Shown: positions 55,201-57,984, counted from the stretch's first letter. The stretch: DNA of 64,000 bases from Cepaea nemoralis (GCA_014155875.1 JACEFZ010002092.1:558001-622000); one strand, 5' to 3'. The notes: a model not told the origin generated them from the letters alone. Numbers and translations: made by a program.

Positions 55201-57984
55201 ATGTTGATGACAGTGTAGACAGTGATGTTGACAGTGCGGACAGTGATGTTGACAGTGTGGACAGTGATGTTGATGACAGTGCGGACAGTGATGTTGATGA
55301 CAGTGCAGACAGTGATGTTGATGACAGTGCAGACAGTGATGTTGATGACAGTGCAGACAGTGATGTTGATGACAGTGCAGACAGTGATGTTGATGACAGT
55401 GGGACAGTGATGTTGATGACAGTGCTGGCAGTGATGTTGATGACAGTGCAGACAGTGATGTTGATGACAGTGCGGACAGTGATGTTGATGACAGTGGACA
55501 GTGATGTTGATGACAGTGTGGACAGTGATGTTGATGACAGTGTAGACAGTGATGTTGATGACAGTGTAGACAGTGATGTTGATGACAGTGTAGACAGTGA
55601 TGTTGATGACAGTGTGGACAGTGATGTTGATGACAGTGCGGGCAGTGATGTTGATGACAGTGCAGACAGTGATGTTGATGACAGTGCAGACAGTGATGTT
55701 GATGACAGTGCAGACAGTGATGTTGATGACAGTGCAGACAGTGATGTTGATGACAGTGCAGACAGTGATGTTGATGACAGTGCAGACAGTGATGTTGATG
55801 ACAGTGGGACAGTGATGTTGATGACAGTGCTGGCAGTGATGTTGATGACAGTGCAGACAGTGATGTTGATGACAGTGCGGACAGTTATGTTGATGACAGT
55901 GGACAGTGATGTTGATGACAGTGTGGACAGTGATGTTGATGACAGTGTAGACAGTGATGTTGATGACAGTGTAGACAGTGATGTTGATGACAGTGTAGAC
56001 AGTGATGTTGATGACAGTGTAGACAGTGATGTTGATGACAGTGCGGGCAGTGATGTTGATGACAGTGCGGGCAGTGATGTTGATGACAGTGTGGGCAGTG
56101 ATGTTGATGACAGTGCGGACAGTGGTGTTGATGACAGTGAGGACAGTGATGTTGATGACAGTGCGGACAGTGATGTTGATGACAGTGCGGACAGGGATGG
56201 TAATGTTAGGTTGACAGGGAAGGTGATGGGAGTGTTAGGTTGACAGGGAATTTGATGGGAATGTTAGGTTGACAGGGAAGGTGATGGGAATTTTAGGTTG
56301 ATAGTAATGGAAATGTTAGGTTGACAGGGATAGTAATGGGACTGTTAGGTTGACAGGGAAGGTGATGGGAATGTTAGGTTGACAGGGATAGTAATGGGAA
56401 TGTTAGGTTGACAGGGATAGTAATGGGAATGTTAGGTTTACAGGGAAGGTGATGGGAATGTTAGGTTGACAGGGATGGTAATGGGAATGTTAGGTTGACA
56501 GGGAAGATGATGGGAATGTTAGGTTGACAGGGATAGTGATGGAAATGTTTGGTTGACTGGGAAGGTGATGGGAATGTTAGGTTGACAGGGAAGGTGATGG
56601 GAATGGTAGGTTGACAGGGAAGGTGATGGGAATGTTAGGTTGACAGGGAAGGTGATGGGAATGTTAGGTTGACAGGGAAGGTCATGGGAATGTTAGGTTG
56701 ACAGGGATAGTAATGGGAATGTTAGGTTGACAGGGAAGGTGATGGGAATGTTAGGTTGACAGGGATAGTAATGGGACTGTTAGGTTGACAGGGAAGGTGA
56801 TGGGAATGTTAGGTTGACAGGGAAATAATGGGAATGTTAGGTTGACAGGGATAGTAATGAGAATGTTAGGTTGACGGGGGTATTAATGGGAATGTTAGGT
56901 GGATAGAGAAGGTGATTGGAATGTTAGGATGACAGTAAAGACGCTATTATGACTTGCCAGTAAAGACGCTATGACTTATTTTGGCAATAAAGATGCTATG
57001 ACTTGTGTTGGCAATAAAGACGCTATGACTTATGTTGGCAATAAAGACGCTATGACTTATGTTGGCAATAAAGACGCTATAACTTATGTTGGCAATAAAG
57101 ACGCAATAACTTATGTTGGCAATAAAGATGCTATAGCTTGTGTTGGCAGTAAAGATGCTATGGCTGTTATATTGGCAATAAAGACGCTATGGCTGTTAAC
57201 ATTGGCAATAAAGACGCTATGACTTATGTTGGCAATAAAGACGCTATGACTTATGTTGGCAATAAAGACGCTATAACTTATGTTGGCAATAAAGACGCTA
57301 TAACTTATGTTGGCAATAAAGATGCTATAGCTTGTGTTGGCAGTAAAGATGCTATGGCTGTTATATTGGCAGTAAAGATGCTATGGCTGTTATATTGGCA
57401 ATAAAGACGCTATGGCTGTTAACATTGGCAATAAAGACGCTATGGCTGTTAACATTGGCAATAAAGACGCTATGACTTGTATTGGCTGTAAAGACACTAT
57501 GGCTGTTATATTGGCAATAAAGATGCTATGATTTGTGTTGGCAGTAAAGATGCTATGGCTGTTACGTTGGCAATAAAGACGTTATGACTTACGTTAGCAG
57601 TAAAGGTTCTAGGACCGTTATGTTGGCTGTAGGCACTGAGACTGTTGAACAGTATGACATTGACAGTAAAAATAAATTATTGATAACTTGGAATATATGA
57701 GATGTTCCTTATTTGTCTCTGATAGATACCACATCCTGGTGGCAACCTCAATCATGGAGGAAGGTATTGACATTCAAGCTCTTCAACTGGTAGTCTGCAT
57801 GAACCCACCAAACAGTCTGCGGGCCTTGGTACAGATGCGAGGTAGAGCACGAAGGGGCGACAGCCATTTTGTGGTCCTGTGCAGCAGTCAGGAGGATGTG
57901 GATAAGCTTAACAGTCTTCAGAAGCAAGAGCAGAACATGCAGGAGGCAGCCAAATTGTGTCTGGCGGAATCCAAGAAGTGCTGA
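8975..57984 (+). CDS. U1-type zinc-finger array fused to RIG-I/Dicer-type DExH helicase; 11 exons in window, 5' end missing
   Basis: Seen: exons 8975-14038, 16688-17047, 17097-17714, 18334-18487, 20647-20771, 25434-25673, 30343-30590, 35616-35846, 40925-41029, 47887-48113 and 57726-57984 join in phases 1,1,1,2,1,1,0,0,0,2, each with AG acceptors and GT (once GC) donors. The product is at least about 2,540 residues: an N-terminal part with nine intact C-x2-C-x12-H-x5-H fingers separated by Ser/Asn/Gln-rich linkers, one more finger, then a helicase with motifs I, II (DEVH), III (TASP), a helical insert and VI (QMRGRARR). Known: this motif set and insert define the RLR/Dicer helicase group, and U1/JAZ-type fingers often bind dsRNA. 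Inference: a cytoplasmic dsRNA-binding ATPase in antiviral sensing or RNAi. Exon 1 has one frame break near 13919. No RNase III, PAZ, CARD or RLR C-terminal domain is seen. The true start lies upstream of the window or in an unrecognised exon. Confidence 0.85.
11251..11500 (+). repeat. Coding duplication, 43-44 residues x2
   Basis: Two adjacent units beginning GIPESDPLKALGSF and GIPETDPLKTLGSF, each ending PSVAYS, lie in exon 1. They are diverged enough to be older than the 78-bp array. Confidence 0.85.
11670..12290 (+). repeat. Coding tandem repeat, 78 bp (26 residues)
   Basis: Inside exon 1, a 26-residue unit containing HDNLNRQHKEKEPLKVESKE recurs about six to eight times, the central copies almost identical in DNA with a strict 78-bp period (for example 11921 and 11999). 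The frame is preserved throughout. The charged Lys/Glu-rich unit looks helical. Copy number is likely variable between individuals. Confidence 0.93.
12875..12994 (+). repeat. Coding tandem repeat, 24 bp x5 (LTSAFQNG)
   Basis: Five near-identical 24-bp units in exon 1 encode LTSAFQNG directly after a zinc finger. LTS is the same tripeptide found in the finger core (ELTS), suggesting the unit arose by slippage from the finger's end. Each unit contains CTGCATTTCAG, which resembles a splice acceptor. Confidence 0.92.
13743..14038 (+). repeat. Degenerate coding repeat, 45 bp (15 residues)
   Basis: About six or seven units of 45 bp (pattern DI-x-V-x-AGSGQPL-x-S) close exon 1. The first four are in the main frame; the rest continue in the +1 frame after a 4-nt excess near 13919-13922. 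The continuity of the repeat across the frame break shows that the downstream part was coding. Confidence 0.8.
14550..14665 (-). repeat. 3' half of SINE family 1
   Basis: The reverse strand reads TTCAGAAAGCATTGGCAAAC, then GTTGACTGCATTGTCC. It is diverged from other copies. Confidence 0.6.
14690..15150. repeat. Satellite, 29-bp unit with higher-order structure
   Basis: About 15 units of TTGTGCTATATATTTGTCAC plus a variable 9-bp linker (GTGTAAG, GAGTAAG, GATATAT, GTGTATA types). The linker order repeats as a six-unit block: GTGTAAGTT begins at 14726 and again 174 bp later. Confidence 0.95.
15385..15595 (-). mobile_element. LINE family A 3' end with (GGAT)n tail
   Basis: The plus strand starts with repeated ATCC, then CATGTGCCATGCCGATAAGC and the inverse of the family A ORF2 end. 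It is shorter and more decayed than the copies at 5376 and 8576. Confidence 0.72.
16110..16690. repeat. Diverged satellite of ~50-65-bp units
   Basis: About ten units built on TTGTGTGCATTGAAGTTACA and AGAGGCAACATTGGTATTCC, running up to the exon 2 acceptor. Its last unit supplies the acceptor sequence (GTGTATTGCAG). Confidence 0.88.
16688..17047 (+). CDS. Exon 2: low-complexity Ser/Thr/Gln-rich linker
   Basis: It is bounded by acceptor TGTATTGCAG at 16687 and donor ATCAG|GTGGAA at 17047, phase 1 on both sides (360 nt). It encodes about 120 residues of disordered Ser/Thr/Gln/Ala-rich sequence with no recognised domain, linking the zinc-finger array to the finger-plus-helicase exon. The exon is supported by phase agreement on both sides and by codon-like composition; the same DNA in other frames soon stops. 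If the 49-nt intron that follows is not removed, the frame ends at TAA 17104. Low-complexity sequence makes homology hard to judge, so this exon is a little less certain than the helicase exons. Confidence 0.75.
17048..17096 (+). other. Intron 2: predicted 49-nt mini-intron
   Basis: GTGGAA...TTCTCTTTCTAG with a branch-point-like ATACTAAAG and a pyrimidine tract; phase 1 on both sides restores a Gly codon. Without removal the frame stops at 17104. Confidence 0.7.
17097..17714 (+). CDS. Exon 3: acidic linker, U1-type zinc finger, helicase Q-motif region and first half of Walker A
   Basis: It starts after TTCTCTTTCTAG and ends at CCACAG|GTGAGG (phase 1 both sides, 618 nt). Order of features: Ser/Asn-rich segment, a basic RSRGNERR patch, an acidic run (EEDDEFNDDYEEE), a Pro/Val stretch, an intact finger at 17450-17518 (C-P-I-C ... 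H-V-K-G-K-N-H), a second cysteine pair (CKVC), then TPRFYQIELV and GDCIIYLPTG. The last two are the Q-motif-like RxYQxEL and the start of motif I of RLR/Dicer helicases. This exon is the key evidence that fingers and helicase belong to one protein, because both lie in one uninterrupted frame. The intron after it cuts the Walker A loop between LPTG and TGKT. Confidence 0.93.
17715..18333 (+). other. Intron 3, splitting the Walker A loop
   Basis: Phase 1. It holds a ~60-bp imperfect repeat (17815-17955), a LINE C end (17953-18193) and a 20-bp TTTATGTTTGATCAG repeat (18243-18325) reaching the acceptor. Confidence 0.88.
17953..18193 (+). mobile_element. LINE family C, ORF2 C-terminus with (GAT)n tail
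   Basis: It encodes GHVVRREALESIVTTGKIKG, RGRGRPREIMLDGLRQWHGG and MNAYASWQGT then TGA, with a (TGATGA)n tail. The frame is open over the whole fragment, so this is a fairly young copy. Confidence 0.85.
18334..18487 (+). CDS. Exon 4: helicase motif I (GTGKT) and motif Ia
   Basis: Acceptor TTTTATCAG at 18333; donor AAGAG|GTTAGT at 18487 (phase 1 in, phase 2 out, 154 nt). It encodes TGKTLVAVLTMGLML, completing the ATP-binding P-loop begun in exon 3, then RPVLFLVDKVLLVMQQAQYI, the motif Ia segment of RLR/Dicer helicases where a conserved Val/Pro-x-x-x-Leu-V-x-QQ run contacts RNA. The chosen donor is the one whose phase joins exon 5. A stronger-looking GTAAGG donor 23 nt downstream (18510) would break the frame. 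A duplicated 42-nt unit lies just beyond, inside the intron. Confidence 0.92.
18820..19010 (+). repeat. SINE family 1
   Basis: It has TTGGAAGCAGA..., ATACAATGG-like and GAAAGCAATGGCAGACTGCC segments typical of the family. Confidence 0.7.
19050..19830 (-). mobile_element. mariner transposase remnant
   Basis: The reverse strand encodes VLFMHDNTRHHIAAQTVNTL and HPAYSPDFVPYEYHIFGPLK, spanning the second and third catalytic positions of a DD34D transposase. The third Asp is replaced by Glu (VPYEYHIF). Other parts are broken by stops. Confidence 0.82.
19960..20135 (-). repeat. tRNA-derived SINE, family 5-like
   Basis: The reverse strand has an A-box-like CCAGTGGTCCAAGCG and B-box-like GGGTTTTGACTCCC, then a G/T-rich body like 39945-40150. 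Confidence 0.5.
20379..20565. repeat. (GA)n microsatellite
   Basis: A pure GA run decaying into GAGAGTGA and GAGTTT variants. Confidence 0.97.
20647..20771 (+). CDS. Exon 5: helicase motif Ib/Ic segment, GC donor
   Basis: Acceptor TTTGTTACAG at 20646 (phase 2); the exon ends at GCAG with GCAAGG following (phase 1, 125 nt). It encodes a basic segment, then VKPICGG, and LPVWKHDIVVTTA, the position of the conserved xDIxVxTxQ strand of RLR/Dicer helicases. Joined to exon 6 it reads VVTTA-AYCANML without a gap. The donor is a GC-AG type: the only GT nearby (20759) would put exon 6 out of frame and delete the conserved TTA. Confidence 0.88.
21095..21375 (-). repeat. Dispersed repeat A, inverted copy
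   Basis: It matches 3296-3560 on the opposite strand, with about 70-80% apparent identity by eye. Class unknown. Confidence 0.7.
21398..21706 (+). pseudogene. Unidentified 103-codon ORF, possibly element-derived
   Basis: An AT-rich frame ends RLSKQALENIITYFFAK. A segment RPCRNMFFNDISSDIHNETL followed by QIYLKMGVEFEYPSKNIVRL has the look of a short alpha/beta domain (a strand, then D-I-H-N-E-T-L-Q-x-Y-L), as in RRM-like parts of LINE ORF1 proteins, but I cannot identify it. It has no splice phase that fits the host gene. May be chance. Confidence 0.25.
22325..22520 (+). repeat. SINE family 4, diverged
   Basis: TGCTCTGAAGATCATTTTCAGACC resembles the family 4 B-box region at 43420, and GGAGGTGGCTTGTC matches its body. 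Confidence 0.45.
22830..22975. repeat. CT, CA and GA microsatellite runs
   Basis: CTCT-rich sequence, then a CA run, then a GA run. Confidence 0.85.
23160..24510. repeat. CA-rich satellite (CATACACA family), 1.35 kb
   Basis: TCATACACACAC-type sequence with larger duplicated blocks, and a 26-bp ATGCATATACAGATGTACAC-type array at 24100-24290. Long open frames on both strands (His/Thr and Cys/Val) are artefacts. Confidence 0.97.
24510..25110 (+). mobile_element. mariner remnant
   Basis: It starts with GGGTCAGTCAGAAAGTAAT, the usual mariner terminal motif, right after the CA satellite. Near 24830 it encodes SNLASSDFNLFGPLKSALRG (third catalytic Asp region) and a C-terminus like WYKALQVYGDYVEKYF. 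The middle is deleted. The 3' terminal repeat is not clear. Confidence 0.78.
25165..25300. repeat. (GA)n/(GAAA)n microsatellite
   Basis: GA runs with GTGT interruptions, ending in GAAA repeats, 130 bp before the exon 6 acceptor. Confidence 0.95.
25434..25673 (+). CDS. Exon 6: helicase motifs II (DEVH) and III (TASP)
   Basis: Acceptor ACCATTCCAG at 25433; donor CTTG|GTAAGG at 25673 (phase 1 both sides, 240 nt). It encodes FSLVVLDEVHHC, the Walker B/DExH box (DEVH, where RLRs and Dicer usually have DECH), and KVLGLTASPAG, motif III coupling ATP hydrolysis to RNA movement. Between them HPYHRLMSTYH matches the family's conserved H-x-Y-x-x-I/L-M segment. All catalytic residues needed for ATP hydrolysis in domain 1 are present, so the enzyme is probably an active ATPase. 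Confidence 0.96.
25790..25985 (-). repeat. tRNA-derived SINE, family 5
   Basis: The reverse strand has CCAGGCCAGTGGTCAGGGGTTCAAATTCG (A/B-box region), then the GACTTGGAATG...GGGAACCAGG body also found at 39945-40150. Confidence 0.6.
25990..26402 (-). repeat. tRNA-derived SINE, family 3, with GATGAACGCAGAAGAAG tail
   Basis: The reverse strand starts with GGAGCCGTGGTGTTAGTGG and B box GGGTTCAATCCC, and ends in CCGGATGAACGCAGAAGAAG. The same 3' end closes the retroelement at 45440-47025 and its truncated copy at 31633-32310. Confidence 0.8.
27090..27690 (-). mobile_element. LINE ORF2 C-terminal part, outer element of a nest
   Basis: The reverse strand encodes LWQYGCESWLFHKSAEKHI and LLRQTELRTMKYFGQVKVHE, a decayed form of the post-RT region of LINE ORF2. 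It continues on the far side of a younger plus-strand LINE (27700-28262). Confidence 0.65.
27700..28262 (+). mobile_element. LINE family B ORF2 C-terminus, inserted in another LINE
   Basis: It encodes IYKTLIRPVVLYGSETWSTT, LLQTFENKVLRRIFGPFRD and, after a frame shift near 27930, NRLQWLGHIERMEDNRETKL, RRPRGRPRRRWRDNIHTDLQ and a terminal LNGSEC. Often annotated in databases as craniofacial development protein 2-like; it is a retrotransposon end. A copy lies inverted at 36955-37255. Confidence 0.85.
28300..28810 (-). mobile_element. LINE reverse-transcriptase core, outer element of the nest
   Basis: The reverse strand encodes TGSQGCILSSYLFNLYCENI and MRNIHES, RT motif B and the following helix. 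Together with 27090-27690 it forms one older minus-strand element split by the family B insertion. Confidence 0.7.
28935..29170 (+). repeat. SINE family 1, near full length
   Basis: Head GCCGGCTCCGTGGTGAAGGG (A box) and CTTTCAAAACA (B-box relic), central TTCAGAAAGCAATGGCAGCA, 3' end CATCCTGTAAAGGATACAC and tail ACTAACTAACT. The best plus-strand copy of the family here. Confidence 0.82.
29584..29680 (-). mobile_element. LINE family A extreme 3' end
   Basis: (CAAT)n then CATGTGCCATGCC and GGGCGGTCATGACTCGCC, the inverse of the family A terminal segment. Confidence 0.7.
29985..30242 (+). mobile_element. LINE family C end, decayed, with (GAT)n tail
   Basis: TATTTTGGCCACATTGTGAG and TGTGATAACTGGAAGGATTT match the GHVMRR / IVTTGK region, and GGCACTTGATGATGATG the tail. 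Many stops. Confidence 0.7.
30262..30335. repeat. 18-19-bp tandem repeat next to the exon 7 acceptor
   Basis: Four units of ATCTAAATGTAATGACAC type. Confidence 0.9.
30343..30590 (+). CDS. Exon 7: end of helicase domain 1 and start of helical insert
   Basis: Acceptor GTATATTGCAG at 30342 (phase 1) and donor AGAGAG|GTCAGC at 30590 (phase 0, 248 nt). It begins GGASVAVVED and contains VCVPMSSKEIVFKKYLLE and a Leu-rich helical stretch. After motif III, RLR and Dicer helicases insert a helical domain (Hel2i) that grips dsRNA; the length, charge pattern and position fit, though sequence similarity here is always low. Assignment rests mainly on phase agreement with exons 6 and 8. Confidence 0.85.
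31633..32310 (-). mobile_element. 5'-truncated copy of the 45440-47025 retroelement
   Basis: The plus strand starts with the inverted tail TTCTTCTTCTGCGTTCATCC and matches the last ~690 bp of the 45440-47025 element in order (CCATGAGCAGGACGTG, CAGAGCTGTTCC and GGGCATTTTTAATGAGGTTA on the appropriate strand). The 5' ribozyme part is missing, as expected for target-primed truncation. Confidence 0.8.
32735..33790 (+). mobile_element. mariner transposase, full span but interrupted
   Basis: It starts MAGLIQNPFKEW, has the HTH part (CRPVDIHQRMQAKCGNKC; FDVSIGTIQKVV), GDESWCHHFEPSSKRESMQ, RGVILLHDNARPHVAK and HPAYSPDLSPCDF. All three Asp of the DD34D triad are present. At least five stops or frame shifts disable it. 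Known: such transposases cut and paste at TA. Confidence 0.88.
34065..34300 (-). repeat. SINE family 1
   Basis: Inverse of TTGCCAAGACATCAAC..., AGCAATGGCAAACTACTGAA and a tRNA-like head (GGCTTGCGGACGCAATTCG / CATATTCGAAACACAGC). Confidence 0.75.
34540..34875 (+). repeat. GC-rich block ending in (AAGC)n; possible retroelement 3' end
   Basis: A block clearly richer in GC than its surroundings ends CACAAGCTAGCAAGCAAGCAG, a short tail typical of LINE/SINE insertions. No coding motif or tRNA head was recognised. Confidence 0.35.
35249..35490 (-). mobile_element. LINE family D 3' end
   Basis: Nearly identical to 51640-51880: tail AGTTAGTTAGTCGACAGATC, then the end of ORF2 (KRGVAKQEHYAGSQRRLINQ, YTLRDLLRRGSEHLWTEWF on the reverse strand). 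Confidence 0.88.
35616..35846 (+). CDS. Exon 8: helical insertion (Hel2i-like) of the helicase
   Basis: Acceptor TTATTGACAG at 35615 and donor ACTGAG|GTGAGA at 35846, phase 0 on both sides, 77 codons. It encodes amphipathic helical sequence (FQLAEQFIRDPEPL, EVLDVIHRARCIYEADVAG, LRLHICQLLLIIPEVG). No catalytic motif is expected in this part. It corresponds in position to the insert between the two RecA-like domains of RLR/Dicer helicases. Being a symmetric phase-0 exon, it could be skipped without a frameshift. Confidence 0.87.
36955..37255 (-). mobile_element. LINE family B ORF2 C-terminus
   Basis: The reverse strand encodes WLGHIERMEDNRETKLAYTQ, RRPRGRPRRRWRDNIHTDLQ and LNGSEC, followed by a (GAA)n tail. 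The frame is open. The best-preserved family B copy here. Confidence 0.88.
37940..39095 (+). mobile_element. LINE family A, RT core to 3' end
   Basis: It encodes LCFIDYTKAFYKVRHIDIRM (RT motif A), VMSPDLFSLYSENIFRNIED (motif B), NIRYADDS (motif C) and later HVMRKNNLQNLVTTGKIEGK with the (GGAT)n tail. Frame shifts follow YADD and occur elsewhere. It is the longest family A copy in the window and shows that the short ends at 5376, 8576, 15385 and 62485 belong to a LINE with this RT. Confidence 0.87.
39248..39503 (-). mobile_element. Internal-deletion derivative (MITE) of the 41069 mariner
   Basis: Its two ends match, inverted, the first ~60 bp and last ~190 bp of the element at 41069-41996. 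Terminal sequences are GTCAGTTAATAAGTAAGTCAC and the inverse of GTGAGTCAATAAGAAAGT. The whole coding middle is missing. Confidence 0.85.
39553..39640 (+). mobile_element. Small mariner fragment
   Basis: CACTGAAAACCCACCTTGG to AAAACGTGGTTTAGAAA repeats 41736-41817 almost exactly, on the same strand. Confidence 0.85.
39650..39695 (-). repeat. Fragment of dispersed repeat B
   Basis: CCTAGACCAGTTGCCAACC and TAGTCTTTAGGTTGCATT match the repeat at 59390-59690 and, inverted, 50090-50165. Confidence 0.6.
39945..40150 (+). repeat. tRNA-derived SINE, family 5
   Basis: A-box-like TAGGGTAGTGATTAGATG, B box GGTCATGGGTTCGAAC, then GACTTTAAATTGATCTGGG and GGTACCAGGAATGGCTTAGG. A piece of the head is duplicated. 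Confidence 0.7.
40925..41029 (+). CDS. Exon 9: short symmetric exon of the helical insert
   Basis: Strong acceptor (long T run then TTTTTTCAG) ending at 40924 and donor GTAGAG|GTAAAG at 41029. It is exactly 35 codons, phase 0 on both sides. It encodes EYKKMGLPCDQIYQRAKRF and a short acidic helix ending KLVE. No domain is recognised on its own; its identity comes from strict splice sites, phase and the helical character shared with exon 8. Like exon 8 it can be skipped in frame. Confidence 0.82.
41069..41996 (+). mobile_element. mariner element with both terminal inverted repeats
   Basis: Left end GTGAGTCATTAAGTAAGTCACA and the inverse of the right end (AAGTCAATAAGTAAGTCACAAA) form the repeats. 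It encodes VTEDESWLHHYQPKSKRASI, GKVMLAVFWDCQGVLLTNFK, RGVLLLHDNSRPHTARLTQK and HPPYSPDLAPSTFPHF. The third catalytic Asp is replaced (APST instead of APSD) and the N-terminal DNA-binding part is deleted, so it is inactive. Inserted 40 bp after exon 9. Confidence 0.9.
42040..42480 (-). mobile_element. LINE ORF2 post-RT fragment
   Basis: The reverse strand encodes INKFKYLATIQTS, CVTKINSRVGQGKAAFQKMK and a decayed RMMSIPWTV, matching the region after the RT palm in family A-type LINEs. Confidence 0.65.
43082..43295. repeat. Tandem repeat, ~56 bp x4
   Basis: Units read AAACTGTTACATGTGCACTA, TTTCAAGTTCC and CATCATCATCACACAATAG, with small length changes in the CAT run. Confidence 0.93.
43379..43690 (+). 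repeat. tRNA-derived SINE, family 4
   Basis: Head GGCTCTGTGACGAAGTGGTC and GAAGGTCGTGGGTTTATTTTC after a poly-G run (43356-43378). A 24-bp unit CTCTCAGCAGGTGGCTTGTG is present three times inside (43531-43595). Confidence 0.75.
43720..43910 (+). repeat. 5' part of SINE family 2
   Basis: GGTTCAACTCCTGGACTAAAATG and TACAAGTACCTCTAAAGTC match 50755-50845. Its 3' part may be the piece at 44629-44790, displaced by later insertions. Confidence 0.6.
44040..44290 (-). repeat. SINE family 1, near full length
   Basis: The reverse strand has a tRNA-like head (GCCGGCTCTGTGGCGGAGGT), central CAGAAAGCGATGACAAACCA and the GAAGGACATGCAGCTAAC 3' end. Confidence 0.82.
44629..44790 (+). repeat. 3' part of SINE family 2
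   Basis: GATGGCAAGGGGCACTGGTA, TCAGTCCAGGGCACTA and GGACTACGCTTGAGTTCAAA, shared with 1986 and 50855. Confidence 0.72.
44887..45300 (-). repeat. tRNA-derived SINE, family 6
   Basis: The reverse strand begins TGAGTGGTCTCAAGGTATGG with B box CCTGGGTTCAGGCCC and ends in CGACTAAACTAAACT. Its last ~75 bp resemble the 3' end of LINE D. A second copy faces it at 45402. Confidence 0.85.
45440..45570 (+). ncRNA. HDV-like self-cleaving ribozyme (predicted)
   Basis: P1 45440-45446 (TTCCCCC) pairs with 45471-45477 (GGGGGAG), 7 bp. P2 45449-45456 (TGTGTCTC) pairs with 45563-45570 (GAGACACA), 8 bp. P3 45458-45460 (ACC) pairs with 45468-45470 (GGT), enclosing loop TTGCCGC. P4 45490-45498 (TCTGACTCC) pairs with 45548-45556 (GGGGCCAGA) with one mismatch. 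The joining strand starts with C45557 then TAA, the place of the catalytic cytosine. Strand order P1-P2-P3-P3'-P1'-P4-P4'-P2' is that of the HDV fold. Cleavage would fall before 45440, the exact insertion edge. Known: such ribozymes form the 5' ends of R2 and RTE-type elements. Confidence 0.75.
45440..47025 (+). mobile_element. 1,586-bp non-autonomous retroelement with 12-bp target duplication
   Basis: Flanked by identical GTGTCCGCTTCG (45428-45439, 47026-47037). It ends CCGGATGAACGAAAAGAAGAA, an A-rich tail, and starts with an HDV-like ribozyme fold. No reverse transcriptase or long ORF was found. The right half holds two diverged direct repeats of ~330 bp (46110-46440 and 46690-47015) around several GGAACAGCTCTGAC units. 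The shared 3' end with SINE 3 suggests both use the same LINE machinery. Confidence 0.88.
47550..47701. mobile_element. Hairpin MITE with ~60-bp inverted repeats
   Basis: Left arm 47550-47610 and right arm 47639-47701 are near-perfect inverse copies (AGGGTGTATTTTTAATGACT against AGTCATTAAAAATACACCCT), separated by 28 nt. TA-rich flanks suggest TA target use. Lies about 185 bp before exon 10. Confidence 0.92.
47887..48113 (+). CDS. Exon 10: start of helicase domain 2 (motif IV region)
   Basis: Acceptor TTGCCTGTTGCAG at 47886 and donor GAAAA|GTTAGT at 48113 (phase 0 in, phase 2 out, 227 nt). It encodes SRALVLVRERKRARQYCLKL, the motif IV strand and following helix of the second RecA-like domain, then LRVGHIVGHGKGAKDGGMDV and KKQRRVFDNHEK. 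These match the RLR/Dicer pattern of a Gly-His-Gly loop followed by Q-x-x-V/I-x-x-F before the ATSxxEEGxD motif. A 61-bp tandem array starts only about 20 nt past the donor. Confidence 0.93.
48135..48690. repeat. 61-bp tandem array starting beside the exon 10 donor
   Basis: About nine units of TGCAAATGTATTTTGTTAGC, AGTATATATTGTATATTAAT and CAACCTCTTTCCATATTTTC; later units shorten by small deletions. Confidence 0.95.
48790..49560 (-). mobile_element. LINE family E: RNase H region and 3' end, decayed
   Basis: The plus strand TTTCTCAAGGCCAGAAGGTTTG...GGAGTATGTGATCTG matches 61450-61545, and the reverse strand retains DLWIRVY of the RNase H domain near 49500. A 24-bp unit TTTTATTTGGGTATTCTCCTAG is triplicated at 49378-49445. 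Confidence 0.75.
49600..50170. repeat. Dispersed repeat B with a 223-bp tandem duplication
   Basis: CTTAGTCCTCACATGCA, GTCTTAGTCAGATATGAC and GACAGTAGACGGTACTACC recur 223 bp apart (for example 49738 and 49961). The right copy goes on with CACATTGTGCCAATGGCTTC and TTGGTTGGCAACTGATCTAG. An inverted copy lies at 59390-59690. Confidence 0.85.
50690..51370 (+). repeat. tRNA-derived SINE family 2, split by a LINE fragment
   Basis: Head GTCAGCATGGCCGAATGG (A box) and GCGGGTTCAAACCC (B box), with 5' GTCAG able to pair with CTGGT beyond the B box as in a tRNA acceptor. The body runs to 50945 (GTGTATGAAC), then resumes after a LINE insert at 51318 (CGTATGGACTACACTCGAG). It is not a functional tRNA: no intact anticodon arm. 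Confidence 0.78.
50950..51318 (+). mobile_element. LINE family F 3' end with C-terminal C2H2 finger
   Basis: It encodes THGCSHCEANRTARDVKKRL and YPHCQRAFRAKISLTSHLRT-H, the finger that ends many molluscan and other animal LINE ORF2s (CPHCQRxFRAKIGLxSHLRTH), followed by TAA and a short tail. Here the first Cys of the finger has become Tyr (YPHC). Confidence 0.85.
51640..53240 (-). mobile_element. LINE family D: RT and partial RNase H, I-group type
   Basis: The reverse strand from 53240 down encodes AAIDLEDAYNRVPLDFLM (RT motif A), GLPQGSPLSPVLFNAY (B), LSYADDVLVY (C) and LGIRFDRSLAYNVHINQVIK in one open frame to 52111, then, after a frame change, CFLSDSMNMIKMIEEG and FIFMPGHAGVQGNERADKLA of RNase H and the terminal DLLRRGSKHLWTEWF. 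The first half of RNase H (TDGS and E) is deleted near 52130. The 3' tail is (CTAA)n at 51640. Known: RNase H-bearing non-LTR elements belong to the I group. Confidence 0.9.
53325..56195. repeat. Satellite, 24-bp unit, 2.9 kb
   Basis: About 120 units of GTTGATGACAGTGTAGACAGTGAT, with GTGTAGAC dominating to about 54890 and GCAGAC/GCGGAC/GTGGAC variants after it. A 405-bp block near 55290-55700 is repeated at 55695-56105. Plus-strand DSDVDDSV frames and the long minus-strand frame are repeat artefacts inside an intron. Confidence 0.98.
56195..56930. repeat. Satellite, 29-bp unit
   Basis: About 25 units of GGGAATGTTAGGTTGACAGG plus GAAGGTGAT or GATAGTAAT, directly following the 24-bp array. The two unit subtypes are interleaved. 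Confidence 0.97.
56935..57620. repeat. Satellite, 27-bp unit
   Basis: About 25 units of TTGGCAATAAAGACGCTATG plus ACTTATG or GCTGTTA, ending 105 bp before the exon 11 acceptor. Confidence 0.97.
57726..57984 (+). CDS. Exon 11: helicase motifs V and VI and C-terminus
   Basis: Acceptor TTTGTCTCTGATAG at 57725 (phase 2). It reads YHILVATSIMEEGIDI (motif V), then CMNPPNSLRALVQMRGRARR (motif VI, with the arginine finger) and a short helical tail ending in KKC and TGA at 57982-57984. Motif VI QMRGRARR is diagnostic of the RLR/Dicer group (QxRGRAR) rather than DEAD-box or FANCM-type helicases. The protein ends about 50 residues past motif VI, so neither a Zn-binding RLR C-terminal domain nor Dicer PAZ/RNase III follows. 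Nothing resembling those domains was seen in the 6 kb downstream. No clear poly(A) signal close by was identified. Confidence 0.96.

Noticed and set aside
55119..56243. 374-codon acidic DSDVDDSV frame as an exon of the helicase gene
   Set aside because: Exon 10 joins exon 11 in phase 2 and restores motif V without it; the array adds nothing conserved.
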